Shown in pieces: positions 8,507 through 15,507 of a stretch of DNA of 64,000 nucleotides. The position numbers and the translations under genes are program-made. Every line of letters begins with the position of its first letter. Position 1 is the first letter of the stretch. Under the pieces are notes generated by a model. That model saw only the letters and a program-made list of their open reading frames with translations. It was not told where the DNA came from and made no database searches. This DNA is from Streptomyces albiflavescens (GTDB lineage: Bacteria; Actinomycetota; Actinomycetes; Streptomycetales; Streptomycetaceae): positions 62,001-126,000 of the forward strand of contig NZ_BMMM01000006.1 of assembly GCF_014645835.1 (NCBI RefSeq), given 5' to 3'.

Positions 8507-8523
8507 TTAAGCATGCCATTAAG
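8507..8523. promoter_or_regulatory. TTAAGCATGC operator site 1
   Basis: Imperfect palindrome TTAAGCATGCcATTAAG beginning 3 bp from the regulator start codon. It shares the half-site TTAAGCATGC with the site at 8616, so binding here would shut off the regulator's own start region. Confidence 0.5.
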
Positions 8524-8603
8524 CCGACTTACATTCAGTGGACTCTTGACCAATGTCCAACTCCCCTTGTTCCTCTTGCCCTTTGGCGCCGGAAGCCTCT
8601 ACG

Positions 8604-8629
8604 TTAAGCGACAGGTTAAGCATGCTTAA
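8604..8629. promoter_or_regulatory. TTAAGC operator cluster, site 2
   Basis: TTAAGC at 8604 is followed 12 bp later by the perfect 14-bp palindrome TTAAGCATGCTTAA (8616-8629). The cluster ends 27 bp before the start of the secreted peptide gene. It is probably the regulator's site for controlling that gene. Confidence 0.55.
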
Positions 8630-8656
8630 TACGCCGCTGTTGTTGCGAGGTCGCTG

Positions 8657-8818
8657 TGCTCCGACGTATTTACGCGCGCTACTTCCGAGGGTTCGGTGCG
8701 GCCGTGATCGCCGTGGCCGCACTGGTCACGGCGGCGAACGCGGGCCCGGCGAGGGCGGCGGAGCCGCAGCCCGCCCTGCAGGCCCAGTACGTCGGCGGGT
8801 CCGCAGCCACCCCCTGAG
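8657..8818 (+). CDS. small secreted peptide (53 aa), candidate signal
   Basis: GTG start 5 bases after GAGG; stop TGA 8816-8818. The protein opens with MLRRIYARYFRGFG, then a hydrophobic core AAVIAVAALVTAANA and a signal-peptidase-like site near ARAA. The released peptide would be about 18 residues, beginning EPQPAL and ending GGSAATP. It is divergent from the HTH-TPR regulator with shared TTAAGC palindromes between them. A GC-rich hairpin (8895-8931) lies downstream. The pairing suggests a secreted pheromone-like peptide. It could instead be an ordinary small secreted protein or a regulatory leader; coding is supported by codon bias and RBS, function is inferred. Confidence 0.55.
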
Positions 8819-8894
8819 CGCCCCCTCGTACCGGGTCACCGGTCGCGTGCTCGGCAAGCTGCCCATCCGCCCGCGGGGCGCGATCTCCGCGCCG

Positions 8895-8931
8895 GCGGCC
8901 GTCGGTGGAACCCCCCTCCGCCGACGGCCGC
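8895..8931. terminator. hairpin downstream of the small peptide gene
   Basis: 14-bp arms GCGGCCGTCGGTGG (8895-8908) and CCGCCGACGGCCGC (8918-8931), with one G-T wobble and a 9-base loop. It lies between the peptide gene and the M20 amidohydrolase promoter. Confidence 0.6.
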
Positions 8932-8949
8932 TTCCGGCTCTCCCCCGCA

Positions 8950-8955
8950 TACCCT
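8950..8955 (+). promoter_or_regulatory. -10 element, leaderless M20 gene
   Basis: TACCCT, 6 bases before GTG 8962. It supports that GTG over the upstream in-frame ATG at 8905. Confidence 0.5.
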
Positions 8956-8961
8956 GACCCC

Positions 8962-10206
8962 GTGACGTCACCCGCCGCCCGCACCGCGCTGGATATCACC
9001 GCCGACCTCCCGGTCCCCGACCTGGAGGACTTCTACCGGGATCTGCACCGGCATCCTGAGCTGTCGCTGCGCGAACACCGCACGGCGGCCGCGTTCGCGG
9101 AGCGGCTGCGGAAGGCCGGGTACGCGACCGCCGACGGCGTGGGCGGTACGGGAGTCGTGGGGGTGCTGCGGAACGGGGACGGGCCGACCGTGCTCCTGCG
9201 CGCCGACATGGACGCGTTGCCCGTCACCGAGGAGACCGGGCTGTCGTACGCCTCCCAGACCCCCGGAGTCATGCACGCCTGCGGTCATGACCTGCACGTC
9301 ACCTGGATGACCGGCGCCGCCGACGCGCTCGCGGCAGGGCGCGACACCTGGTCCGGCACGCTGGTCCTGGTCGGGCAGCCCGCCGAGGAGACGGGGGAGG
9401 GCGCGGCACGGATGCTCGCGGACGGGCTGTACGAGCGCTTCCCGCGCCCGGACGTGCTGCTCGCCCAGCACGCGGCGCCCGGCCCGGCGGGACTGTACGC
9501 ACATTCGCCCGGCCTGATCATGTCCGCCTCCACCGACATCGACATCGTGGTGCACGGGCGGGGCGGGCACGGTTCGCGGCCCGAGGCGACCGTCGACCCC
9601 GTGGTGACGGCGGCCTACCTCGTGACCCGGCTGCAGACGGTCGTCAGCCGGGAGGTCGCGGCGCGCGAGTCGGCGGTGCTGACCGTGGGCAGGATCGAGG
9701 CGGGCACCCGGCACAACATCATTCCGTCCGAGGCCCACCTCGCCCTCAACCTCCGTACGCAGTCGGTGGAGGTGCGCGAGCGGATGATCGCGGCGATCCG
9801 GCGTATCGCGGCCGGCGAGTGCCTGGCGGCCGGTTGCCCGCGCGAGCCCGACATCACCGTCGGCAGCAGCTTCCCGATGACCGTCAACGACCCCGACACC
9901 GACCGCCGGGTCGCCGCCGTGCACGGCGAGGTCTTCGGCGCCGGGACGATCCTCGACCCCGGTCCGGCGATGGGCAGCGAGGACTTTCCCCGGCTCGCGG
10001 AGGGTGGACTGCCGTACTCCTACTGGTTCGTGACGAGCACTCCGGCCGACGTGTGGAACGCGGCTCCCGGTGGCGGCGACATCATGGAGAGGCTCGCGGC
10101 GGTGCCCAGCAACCACAGTCCGCACTTCGCCCCCGACCTGTCGACGGTCGCGCCGGGCGTACGGACCCTGGTCTCGGGAGCGCTCGCCTCGCTGTCGCCG
10201 GCCTGA
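8962..10206 (+). CDS. M20-family amidohydrolase/peptidase
   Basis: 414-aa zinc-dependent hydrolase of the M20D (hippurate hydrolase/IAA-amino-acid hydrolase) type, which removes acyl groups from N-acyl amino acids or related amides. Metal-site blocks seen are MHACGHDLHVTW (Cys/His ligands), QPAEETGEGA (catalytic Glu pair), LLAQHAAPG (His) and the C-terminal SNHSPHFAPD. The dimerisation insert (GRGGHGSRPEATVDPV) is present. The start is GTG 8962, set by a TACCCT box 6 bases upstream. No signal peptide, so probably cytoplasmic. It stops 3 bp before the convergent gene at 10210. Confidence 0.9.
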   Translation: MTSPAARTALDITADLPVPDLEDFYRDLHRHPELSLREHRTAAAFAERLRKAGYATADGVGGTGVVGVLRNGDGPTVLLRADMDALPVTEETGLSYASQTPGVMHACGHDLHVTWMTGAADALAAGRDTWSGTLVLVGQPAEETGEGAARMLADGLYERFPRPDVLLAQHAAPGPAGLYAHSPGLIMSASTDIDIVVHGRGGHGSRPEATVDPVVTAAYLVTRLQTVVSREVAARESAVLTVGRIEAGTRHNIIPSEAHLALNLRTQSVEVRERMIAAIRRIAAGECLAAGCPREPDITVGSSFPMTVNDPDTDRRVAAVHGEVFGAGTILDPGPAMGSEDFPRLAEGGLPYSYWFVTSTPADVWNAAPGGGDIMERLAAVPSNHSPHFAPDLSTVAPGVRTLVSGALASLSPA

Positions 10207-10209
10207 CCC

Positions 10210-11364
10210 TCAGGCCTGCGTCTGGAGCTCCAGCCGGCGCAGCTGCTGCTGGACATGGTCCAGCGCACCCTGCCTGCGCCCGGGCACGTGCAGCCTCACG
10301 TCGGCCAGCATCGGCCCGAGTTCACGGGCCCGCGTCGTGTCCTCGATACGGCCCCACTGGTGGTGGGCCCGGTCCACGGCCGCCTCCACGGCCGGGGATT
10401 CGGGGGCCTGCCCCGCGTTCAGGCGGGCGCCCGCGATCGCCAGCCAGGTACGGCAACTGCGCTCGGCGTCCCCCGCGAACATCGCCAGGTCCGCCCGGAC
10501 CTCCATCCAGTGCAGCACCGTCTCGGAGGCGGGACCGTACGTGCGCAGCGCCTCCTGCTCCCGCTGCCCGGCCAGCGCCTCGGCCTCATCGTGCCGGCCC
10601 GCCTGGACGGCGGCGGAGATGGTCTCGTGCGGGTCCGCAGGGGGCGCGGGCGGCTGCGCCGGGAGGGGCGGTGGTGGCACCACCGGGGGTGCCACCACCA
10701 GCGGGGCAGCCACAGGCGGGGCCTCCGCCATGGGCGCCCCCGGCGCCAGCACCATGTCCGTACGCGCGCCCTCGACCGACACCCGTGTCAGCGCCTGCTG
10801 GTGCAGCTGCGGCAGCGGCGGACGGTAGCCGCTGCGGAGAATCGTGGCGACGGCTCGCATGTACGTCGGTGACGCCACCGTGCGGCGCGGCGGAGGCGGC
10901 GCGACCCGGCCGTAGAGCGCGGCGGCCGGGCCGGCGGTGAGCGGCCGGGCGACGAGGTGGTCCCAGCTCTCCGCGTCGGCGTGCAGGTCGACGAAGAGGG
11001 TGGTCGTGCCCGGTGGGCGCAGGCGGAGCTCCTCGGTGATCCAGTGCCAGGGAAAGGCGGTGTAGCGGACCGTCGCCGGGGTGGTGCGGGCAAGGGCCAG
11101 GTGGGGCAGGTGCTGGCGGCGGTCCAGCTGGAGCTGGCCGGTCACGAACACCGTCAGCGGGCCGGGGGCCGTCGCCGCCGCGCGCAGCCGGGTGAGGACC
11201 GCCTGCGGCTCCAGCGGGTCGGCCAGTTCCACGACGCTCGCGGTGTCGGTGCCCGACAGCACCGCCGGCGACACCGCCGCCAGCACGGGGAGTACGGACG
11301 CCGCGTCCACCAGACACCCCTTGCCCACCGGCGAGGCCGCGAGGAGCAGCACGGTTCCGGGCAT
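10210..11364 (-). CDS. hypothetical protein, possible inactive caspase-like domain
   Basis: 384 aa. The N-terminal 180 residues alternate strands and helices much like a caspase fold: TVLLLAA, then LTVFVTGQLQLD where an active enzyme would have a GHG, then TTLFVDLHADAESW where it would have D-C/A-C. Both catalytic residues are missing, so if the match is right it is a pseudo-protease. A Pro/Ala-rich linker (about 205-245) leads to a C-terminal helical domain with TPR-like character (AVQAGRHDEAEALAGQREQE). GGAGGGA precedes ATG 11364. No function is known; the fold is my inference from sequence pattern. Confidence 0.65.
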   Translation of the reverse strand: MPGTVLLLAASPVGKGCLVDAASVLPVLAAVSPAVLSGTDTASVVELADPLEPQAVLTRLRAAATAPGPLTVFVTGQLQLDRRQHLPHLALARTTPATVRYTAFPWHWITEELRLRPPGTTTLFVDLHADAESWDHLVARPLTAGPAAALYGRVAPPPPRRTVASPTYMRAVATILRSGYRPPLPQLHQQALTRVSVEGARTDMVLAPGAPMAEAPPVAAPLVVAPPVVPPPPLPAQPPAPPADPHETISAAVQAGRHDEAEALAGQREQEALRTYGPASETVLHWMEVRADLAMFAGDAERSCRTWLAIAGARLNAGQAPESPAVEAAVDRAHHQWGRIEDTTRARELGPMLADVRLHVPGRRQGALDHVQQQLRRLELQTQA

Positions 11365-11497
11365 AGGTTCCCTCCCCCATCGATCACGTACGGCAGCACC
11401 GTAACCGCTGCGCCTGCAAAGGGGGGACGGCAGGAGTGCAAACGCCCGCCGGAGCAGGAGTGGGAAGCGCCCGCCGATGACCGGCTGTGCCGGGCCC

Positions 11498-12709
11498 CTA
11501 AGGGCGTCGTACGGCGAAAATCGTCGTGTCGTCCGCCAAGTGGTCCCCGCTGTGCCGCAGCGTGCCGTCGCGGACGAAGCGCACGAGCACGTGCGGGTCG
11601 GCGGTGCGCGGGTCCTGCGCCACGGCCTTGGCGACGATCTCGTGGAGCGGGAAGAAGACGCCGCCCGCGTCCCGGGCCTCCGTCACGCCGTCGGTGACCA
11701 GCAGCAGCGTCTCGCCGCGGTCCAGCGCGACGCTGAGAACGGGCGGCAGGCCGTGCGTCAACTCGCAGAGCCCGAGCGGCAGCCCGTCGCCGGGCGGCAG
11801 CGACCGTACGCCGTCGGGGGCGACCACGAGCGGCGGCTCATGGCCGAAGTTGACCACCTCGATGGTGTCCGGGGCCTCCGGGGTCGCTTTCGGAAAGCCG
11901 ATCAGCATCGCGGTGGCGAAGCGGTCGCTGTCGCCCCGGCCGAGCGCGGCGGTGTAGCGGACGTGCCGCTGCATCCGGATCTCCAGTCGGTCGGCGACCG
12001 TGTGCAGGAGGGGTTCGTGGTACGCCGCCTCACGGAACGTGCCGAGCAGCGCGGCCGCCGCCTCCACCGCCGCGAGCCCCTTGCCCTGGACGTCGCCGAG
12101 CAGGACACGGGTGCCGTGCAGGCCCGGTTGGATGTCGTAGAAGTCCCCGCCGACGCGGGCCTCGCTGTCGGCGGAGAGGTACACGGCCGCGTGGTCCAGG
12201 TCGCCCCAGCCCGGCGCCAGCGGGCGCAGCACGGTGCGCCGGGTGGTCTCGGCGACGTCCCGCATGTGCAGCATGCGCTGCTCGCCGCGGACCCGGACAG
12301 CGCAGGCGAGGACGGCGAGGACGCCGCCGACGGCGACGAGGATGAAGTCGGGAAGGCCTGTCTGGTACTGGTGCGGCCAGGACGCGTCCACGATGAAGTA
12401 GGCGGCCAGCGAGAGCACAGCGAGCACCGCCGTGCCCCACACCCCGCAGATCGCCGCTGCGACACCGGGCACCAGCACGATCCAGGAGATGATCCGGAAC
12501 TCGCCCGAGGTGTTCCAGTCGAGCACCGCGATGACGACGAGCAGCAGCAGCGGTGGCAGCCACGCGACACTGCGGCCGCGCACCCGCAGCAGTTTCTGCC
12601 GCTGGGCAGCGTCCGCCCGCCGCACATGCGGCGGCTGGTCGCGTACGGATCTCCGGCCGCCCACCTCGCCGTACCACCTCGTTCTCGTCCTTGTCAGCCC
12701 ACGACGCAC
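11498..12709 (-). CDS. membrane-bound PP2C-type (SpoIIE domain) phosphatase
   Basis: About 403 aa. The N-terminal half holds four hydrophobic segments (WLPPLLLLVVIAVLDW, IISWIVLVPGVAAAICGVWG, TAVLAVLSLAAYFIVDAS and FILVAVGGVLAVLACAVRV). The C-terminal half is a SpoIIE/RsbU serine phosphatase: DFYDIQPG, LLGDVQGKGLAA with metal-binding Asp, and LLLVTDGVTEARD. Such proteins dephosphorylate anti-anti-sigma factors; its partner is not in the window. The frame is open to 13054, but that extension lies on top of the upstream oxidoreductase gene. I chose GTG 12709, 16 bp after that gene's stop, because the sequence from TRTRTRWYGEVGG onward looks coding. The start is uncertain by some tens of residues. 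Confidence 0.8.
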   Translation of the reverse strand: MRRGLTRTRTRWYGEVGGRRSVRDQPPHVRRADAAQRQKLLRVRGRSVAWLPPLLLLVVIAVLDWNTSGEFRIISWIVLVPGVAAAICGVWGTAVLAVLSLAAYFIVDASWPHQYQTGLPDFILVAVGGVLAVLACAVRVRGEQRMLHMRDVAETTRRTVLRPLAPGWGDLDHAAVYLSADSEARVGGDFYDIQPGLHGTRVLLGDVQGKGLAAVEAAAALLGTFREAAYHEPLLHTVADRLEIRMQRHVRYTAALGRGDSDRFATAMLIGFPKATPEAPDTIEVVNFGHEPPLVVAPDGVRSLPPGDGLPLGLCELTHGLPPVLSVALDRGETLLLVTDGVTEARDAGGVFFPLHEIVAKAVAQDPRTADPHVLVRFVRDGTLRHSGDHLADDTTIFAVRRP

Positions 12710-12725
12710 GTCGCCGCGACCGGTA

Positions 12726-13367
12726 TCAGTACGCGACCGACATCCGGGCGCGCGAGTGGGCGTCCTTCTCCAGTTCGTCGACGAAGGCGATCGCGTAGTC
12801 CTCGGCGCTGATCCGGCTGTTGCCGTGCTCGTCGGTGAGTATCCGGTCACCGCCAATACGGAACGTGCCCGTACGTTCACCGGGGCGGATCTCGGCGGCG
12901 GGCGAGACATAGGTCCAGTCGAGGTCCCCGTCGTCGAGGGCGCGGTAGAAGGCGAGGACGTCGCGGTGGGCCAGGGCCTCCAAGAGATAGGCCTCGGGGA
13001 AGCCGGGCTGGTCGACCAGCGCCTGGCCGGGCGCGCTCTCCAGGGTGCCCGCACCTCCGACGATCATGAGCCGCCGCACTCCGGCCTGCCGTACGCCCTC
13101 GACCAGCGCTTTGTTGAGGGCCAGGAAGGGCTCGCGCGGTTCCGAACCGTCTCTCGGCGGCACGCACGCGGAGGCCACCGCGTCCGCGCCCGCCGCCAGC
13201 CCGGCCACCTTCGCCGGGTCGGAGGCGTCCGCCGCCGTCGCCGTGACCCCGGGGATCGGGGACTGCCCGGACCGGCTCACCGCGATGACCTGGTGTCCGC
13301 GCGCCACCGCCTCCGTGGCGATACGAGTCCCGACCATGCCGGTGGCGCCGAAGAGAACGAGCTTCAT
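12726..13367 (-). CDS. NAD(P)-binding oxidoreductase, NmrA/atypical SDR-like
   Basis: 213-aa Rossmann protein. MKLVLFGATGMVGTRIATEA holds the dinucleotide-binding GxxGxxG and starts at residue 1. RRLMIVGGAGTLE and LDWTYVSPAAEIRPGERTG are typical of the short NAD(P)H-binding family related to flavin reductase/biliverdin reductase B. No canonical YxxxK pair is seen. Its stop is 16 bp upstream of the phosphatase start on the same strand, so the two probably form an operon. The substrate is unknown. Confidence 0.85.
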   Translation of the reverse strand: MKLVLFGATGMVGTRIATEAVARGHQVIAVSRSGQSPIPGVTATAADASDPAKVAGLAAGADAVASACVPPRDGSEPREPFLALNKALVEGVRQAGVRRLMIVGGAGTLESAPGQALVDQPGFPEAYLLEALAHRDVLAFYRALDDGDLDWTYVSPAAEIRPGERTGTFRIGGDRILTDEHGNSRISAEDYAIAFVDELEKDAHSRARMSVAY

Positions 13368-13471
13368 GGGACTCAGCGAAACACGCGGGCAAAGGCGCCG
13401 CATCCCGACTTGCCAGGCGTCCTGGCGGGGTGTGCCCTGGAAGGCGGGGGCGAGGAGAGAGGAGTGCTCCC

Positions 13472-13918
13472 ATGGCTCATGCGGCACCCGTACCGAAGCC
13501 ACCACGGATACCCACACCCAGCACACCCGATGTCTTCGACGAGCGCACCCACGCCATCGCCAGGTGGGCGATCCCCGTCGTCGGCGGGCTCGTCTACGGC
13601 TACTGGACCGCGGGCATCAACCGCGACGGTGGCCCGATCACGGGCTGGAACGTCCTGTTCGGCTTCGTGAGCGCCATCGCGTTCGCGGCTCTGTACATCG
13701 GCGTCCGTTTGGTGGCGCCCCTGCTGAAGCGCGAACTGCACGCGGTGCTGTGGAGCGCGTTCGCGGGCATCACGTTCGGGTTCATGTACAGCCAGACCGG
13801 CTCGAGCGTCCTGCGGTCCACGTTCATGGCACTGGCCGTCGCGGCGGGCGTGTTCGTGCTGGCCTTCTACCGCTACTACACGCACGAGGACGCGGAGGGG
13901 CACCCAGATCCGCGCTAG
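13472..13918 (+). CDS. small four-helix integral membrane protein
   Basis: 148 aa. A Pro-rich cytoplasmic leader of about 30 residues precedes four hydrophobic segments (AIPVVGGLVYGYWTAG, VLFGFVSAIAFAALYIGVRL, AVLWSAFAGITFGFMY, FMALAVAAGVFVLAFYRYY) and a short acidic tail. ATG 13472 follows GGAG at 8 bases; an in-frame earlier start is poorly supported. No family is recognised beyond conserved streptomycete membrane proteins. MITE copy 2 begins 15 bp after the stop. Confidence 0.75.
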   Translation: MAHAAPVPKPPRIPTPSTPDVFDERTHAIARWAIPVVGGLVYGYWTAGINRDGGPITGWNVLFGFVSAIAFAALYIGVRLVAPLLKRELHAVLWSAFAGITFGFMYSQTGSSVLRSTFMALAVAAGVFVLAFYRYYTHEDAEGHPDPR

Positions 13919-13932
13919 CGCCGCGCGGCGCC

Positions 13933-14107
13933 AGGGCCTGTCGTCACATTCCCGTCTGCCCCGCGACGCCTGGCACGCACTCTCGCCGCACCGGGCGAAA
14001 GCCCAAGTACGTCCAGTACGAGGACTTCCGCCCGGCACGCCGAGACCACGCACCAGACGCCGCGGGGCCGCCCTTCGGGCGACGACGGGAATGTGACGAC
14101 AGGCCCT
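13933..14107. mobile_element. MITE copy 2 (175 bp)
   Basis: Perfect 24-bp terminal inverted repeats at 13933-13956 and 14084-14107, beginning AGGGCCTGTCGTCACATTCC and ending GGCCCT before CTAGG. The interior matches MITE copy 1 on the opposite strand, including the blocks for GTGCCGGGCGGAAGTCCTCG and CCGGTGCGGCGAGAGTGCG. It has no transposase and no nested REP unit. The terminal repeats differ in sequence from those of copy 1 although the cores are homologous. Confidence 0.8.
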
Positions 14108-14118
14108 AGGCGCATGGC

Positions 14119-14153
14119 GCACGAGGCCCCGGCAGGCCGCCGGGGCCTCGTGC
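14119..14153. terminator. strong GC-rich hairpin
   Basis: Perfect 15-bp stem GCACGAGGCCCCGGC / GCCGGGGCCTCGTGC with a 5-base loop. It lies 12 bases beyond a minus-strand stop at 14165 and downstream of the plus-strand gene ending at 13918, so it can serve both. Confidence 0.8.
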
Positions 14154-14164
14154 GTCTCCCTCAC

Positions 14165-14545
14165 TCACCTACTGCCACCTGGGACCCAGTCCCAGGAGTC
14201 CGAGGAGTCCGAGGAGGAGCCGTTCAGGTCCCAGCCGGACGAGCCGGATACGCCGAGGCTCCAGATTCCCGAGCCGGAGGAGCTCCGGCGGGGGTCGTCA
14301 CAGGGGTCGCCGTTCCCGGACGAGTCGTTCCCGTTGGAGTTGTCACTTCGGGTCGCGCCCGCGCCCGGAGGGCCGGAGTGGTGCGCCTGTCGGCCTCCTT
14401 CTCCCCAGATCCAGGAAACACCCGTTCGGGTGAACGCTCCACCGGAGAGCCTCCCGGCCCGTGATGACCGGGGTGTCGGGCCTCGCGGCGGCCGAGCTGC
14501 GGGCGGGGTCCGGGTGAGTGACCCGCGGGCCCCGTTCGGCTTGCC
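14165..14545 (-). pseudogene. Ser/Gly/Asp-rich open frame without a start codon, probable gene remnant
   Basis: Minus-strand frame of 127 codons from an upstream TAG to TGA 14165-14167. It has no ATG, GTG or TTG in it. GC3 is high, and the tail is strikingly biased (SDNSNGNDSSGNGD, SGSGIWSLGVSGSSGWDLNG, ending SSDSWDWVPGGSR). A strong terminator hairpin lies 12 bp after the stop, as after a real gene. It is probably the 3' remnant of a low-complexity cell-surface protein gene. It may also be chance, or join to another frame by a frameshift. Otherwise 14164-14547 holds nothing recognisable. Confidence 0.35.
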
Positions 14546-14547
14546 CT

Positions 14548-15507
14548 ATGCGCCCATTTGCAGTCGAGCCGCTCGCGCGGGGCGGTCGGGACGCCTTGCC
14601 TGGTGGAGTGTCCCAAGGTCTCCGGAGCGCTCTGTCGGCCGTGCTGATCGTGCTCGCTTGCCTGCTCGCGCCGCTCGGCGCGCTGTCGACCTGGGCGATG
14701 TACGGGCTCGGCGACCCCGTGCGGTACGAGGCCACGATGGCGCCGCTCGCCGCCGACACCGACGTACGCGACGCGATCGCGGCCGGCGTCACGGACGGGA
14801 TCCTGCGCGAGGTCCATGTACGGCCGCGGCTGCAGGGGCCGGTGAACCACTTCGTGCGGGATGCGGTGCGCTCGTTCACCGAGACCGAGGCGTACCGCAC
14901 GGCGTGGCAGGCCGCGAACATGGCCGCGCACGAAGCCGTGATGCGGGCACTGCGCGAGGACCGCGAGGGGGCGGTGACCGTCGATCTCGCGCCGATCACC
15001 GAGCAGGTGAAGCGCCAACTCGCCGACGACCACATGCCGTTGGCGAGCCGGATCCCCGTCGAGCACACCGAGATCACGGTGCTCGAAGCCGAGGATCTGG
15101 ACCAGCTCCGGAAGGGGTTCCACGTGCTCGAAGTCGCCGGCATCTGGCTGCCGGTCGCCGCGGTCGTCTTCTCCCTCGCCGGCATCGTTCTGGCGGTGTG
15201 CCGCCGCCGGGCGGTGTTCGCGACCGGGCTCGGCACCGCGCTGGGCGCCGCGCTGCTCGGCGCCGGGATCGCCCTGGGACGCCGGCTCACCCTCGCCGAT
15301 CTGCCGCCCGACGTGTCGCGGACGGCCGCGGGAGCGGTGTACGACGCGCTCACGGAAACCCTGCGGCTCGTCGCCTGGGGGCTGCTGGCGCTGGGCCTCG
15401 CGGTGGCCCTGGGCGCCGTGCTCACGGGTGCGTACGCGCGATACCGGCGAGCGTCCGCAGGGCCCTCGCAAGCTCCTGATGAGCCGTCGACGCGAGTCCG
15501 AGCCTGA
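14548..15507 (+). CDS. conserved integral membrane protein
   Basis: 319 aa from ATG 14548; a GTG at 14518 in the same frame would add 10 residues. One membrane segment near the N-terminus (LSAVLIVLACLLAPLGALSTW) is followed by an extracytoplasmic domain of about 150 residues rich in Glu and Arg. Three C-terminal segments follow (AGIWLPVAAVVFSLAGIVLA, TGLGTALGAALLGAGIALG and LLALGLAVALGAVLTGAY). No domain with known activity is recognised. Its 3' end overlaps the convergent MocR-type gene by 86 bp, which is unusual but both frames look coding there. Confidence 0.75.
   Translation: MRPFAVEPLARGGRDALPGGVSQGLRSALSAVLIVLACLLAPLGALSTWAMYGLGDPVRYEATMAPLAADTDVRDAIAAGVTDGILREVHVRPRLQGPVNHFVRDAVRSFTETEAYRTAWQAANMAAHEAVMRALREDREGAVTVDLAPITEQVKRQLADDHMPLASRIPVEHTEITVLEAEDLDQLRKGFHVLEVAGIWLPVAAVVFSLAGIVLAVCRRRAVFATGLGTALGAALLGAGIALGRRLTLADLPPDVSRTAAGAVYDALTETLRLVAWGLLALGLAVALGAVLTGAYARYRRASAGPSQAPDEPSTRVRA

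Noticed and set aside
8553-8957. 134-aa plus-strand frame over the small peptide gene
   Set aside because: It lacks RBS and coding bias; the 8657-8818 frame has RBS, signal peptide and better codon use.
11498-13054. Long N-terminal extension of the PP2C phosphatase to 13054
   Set aside because: The first 115 residues lie over the oxidoreductase gene and are Arg/Ser/Pro-rich shadow sequence; start moved to 12709.
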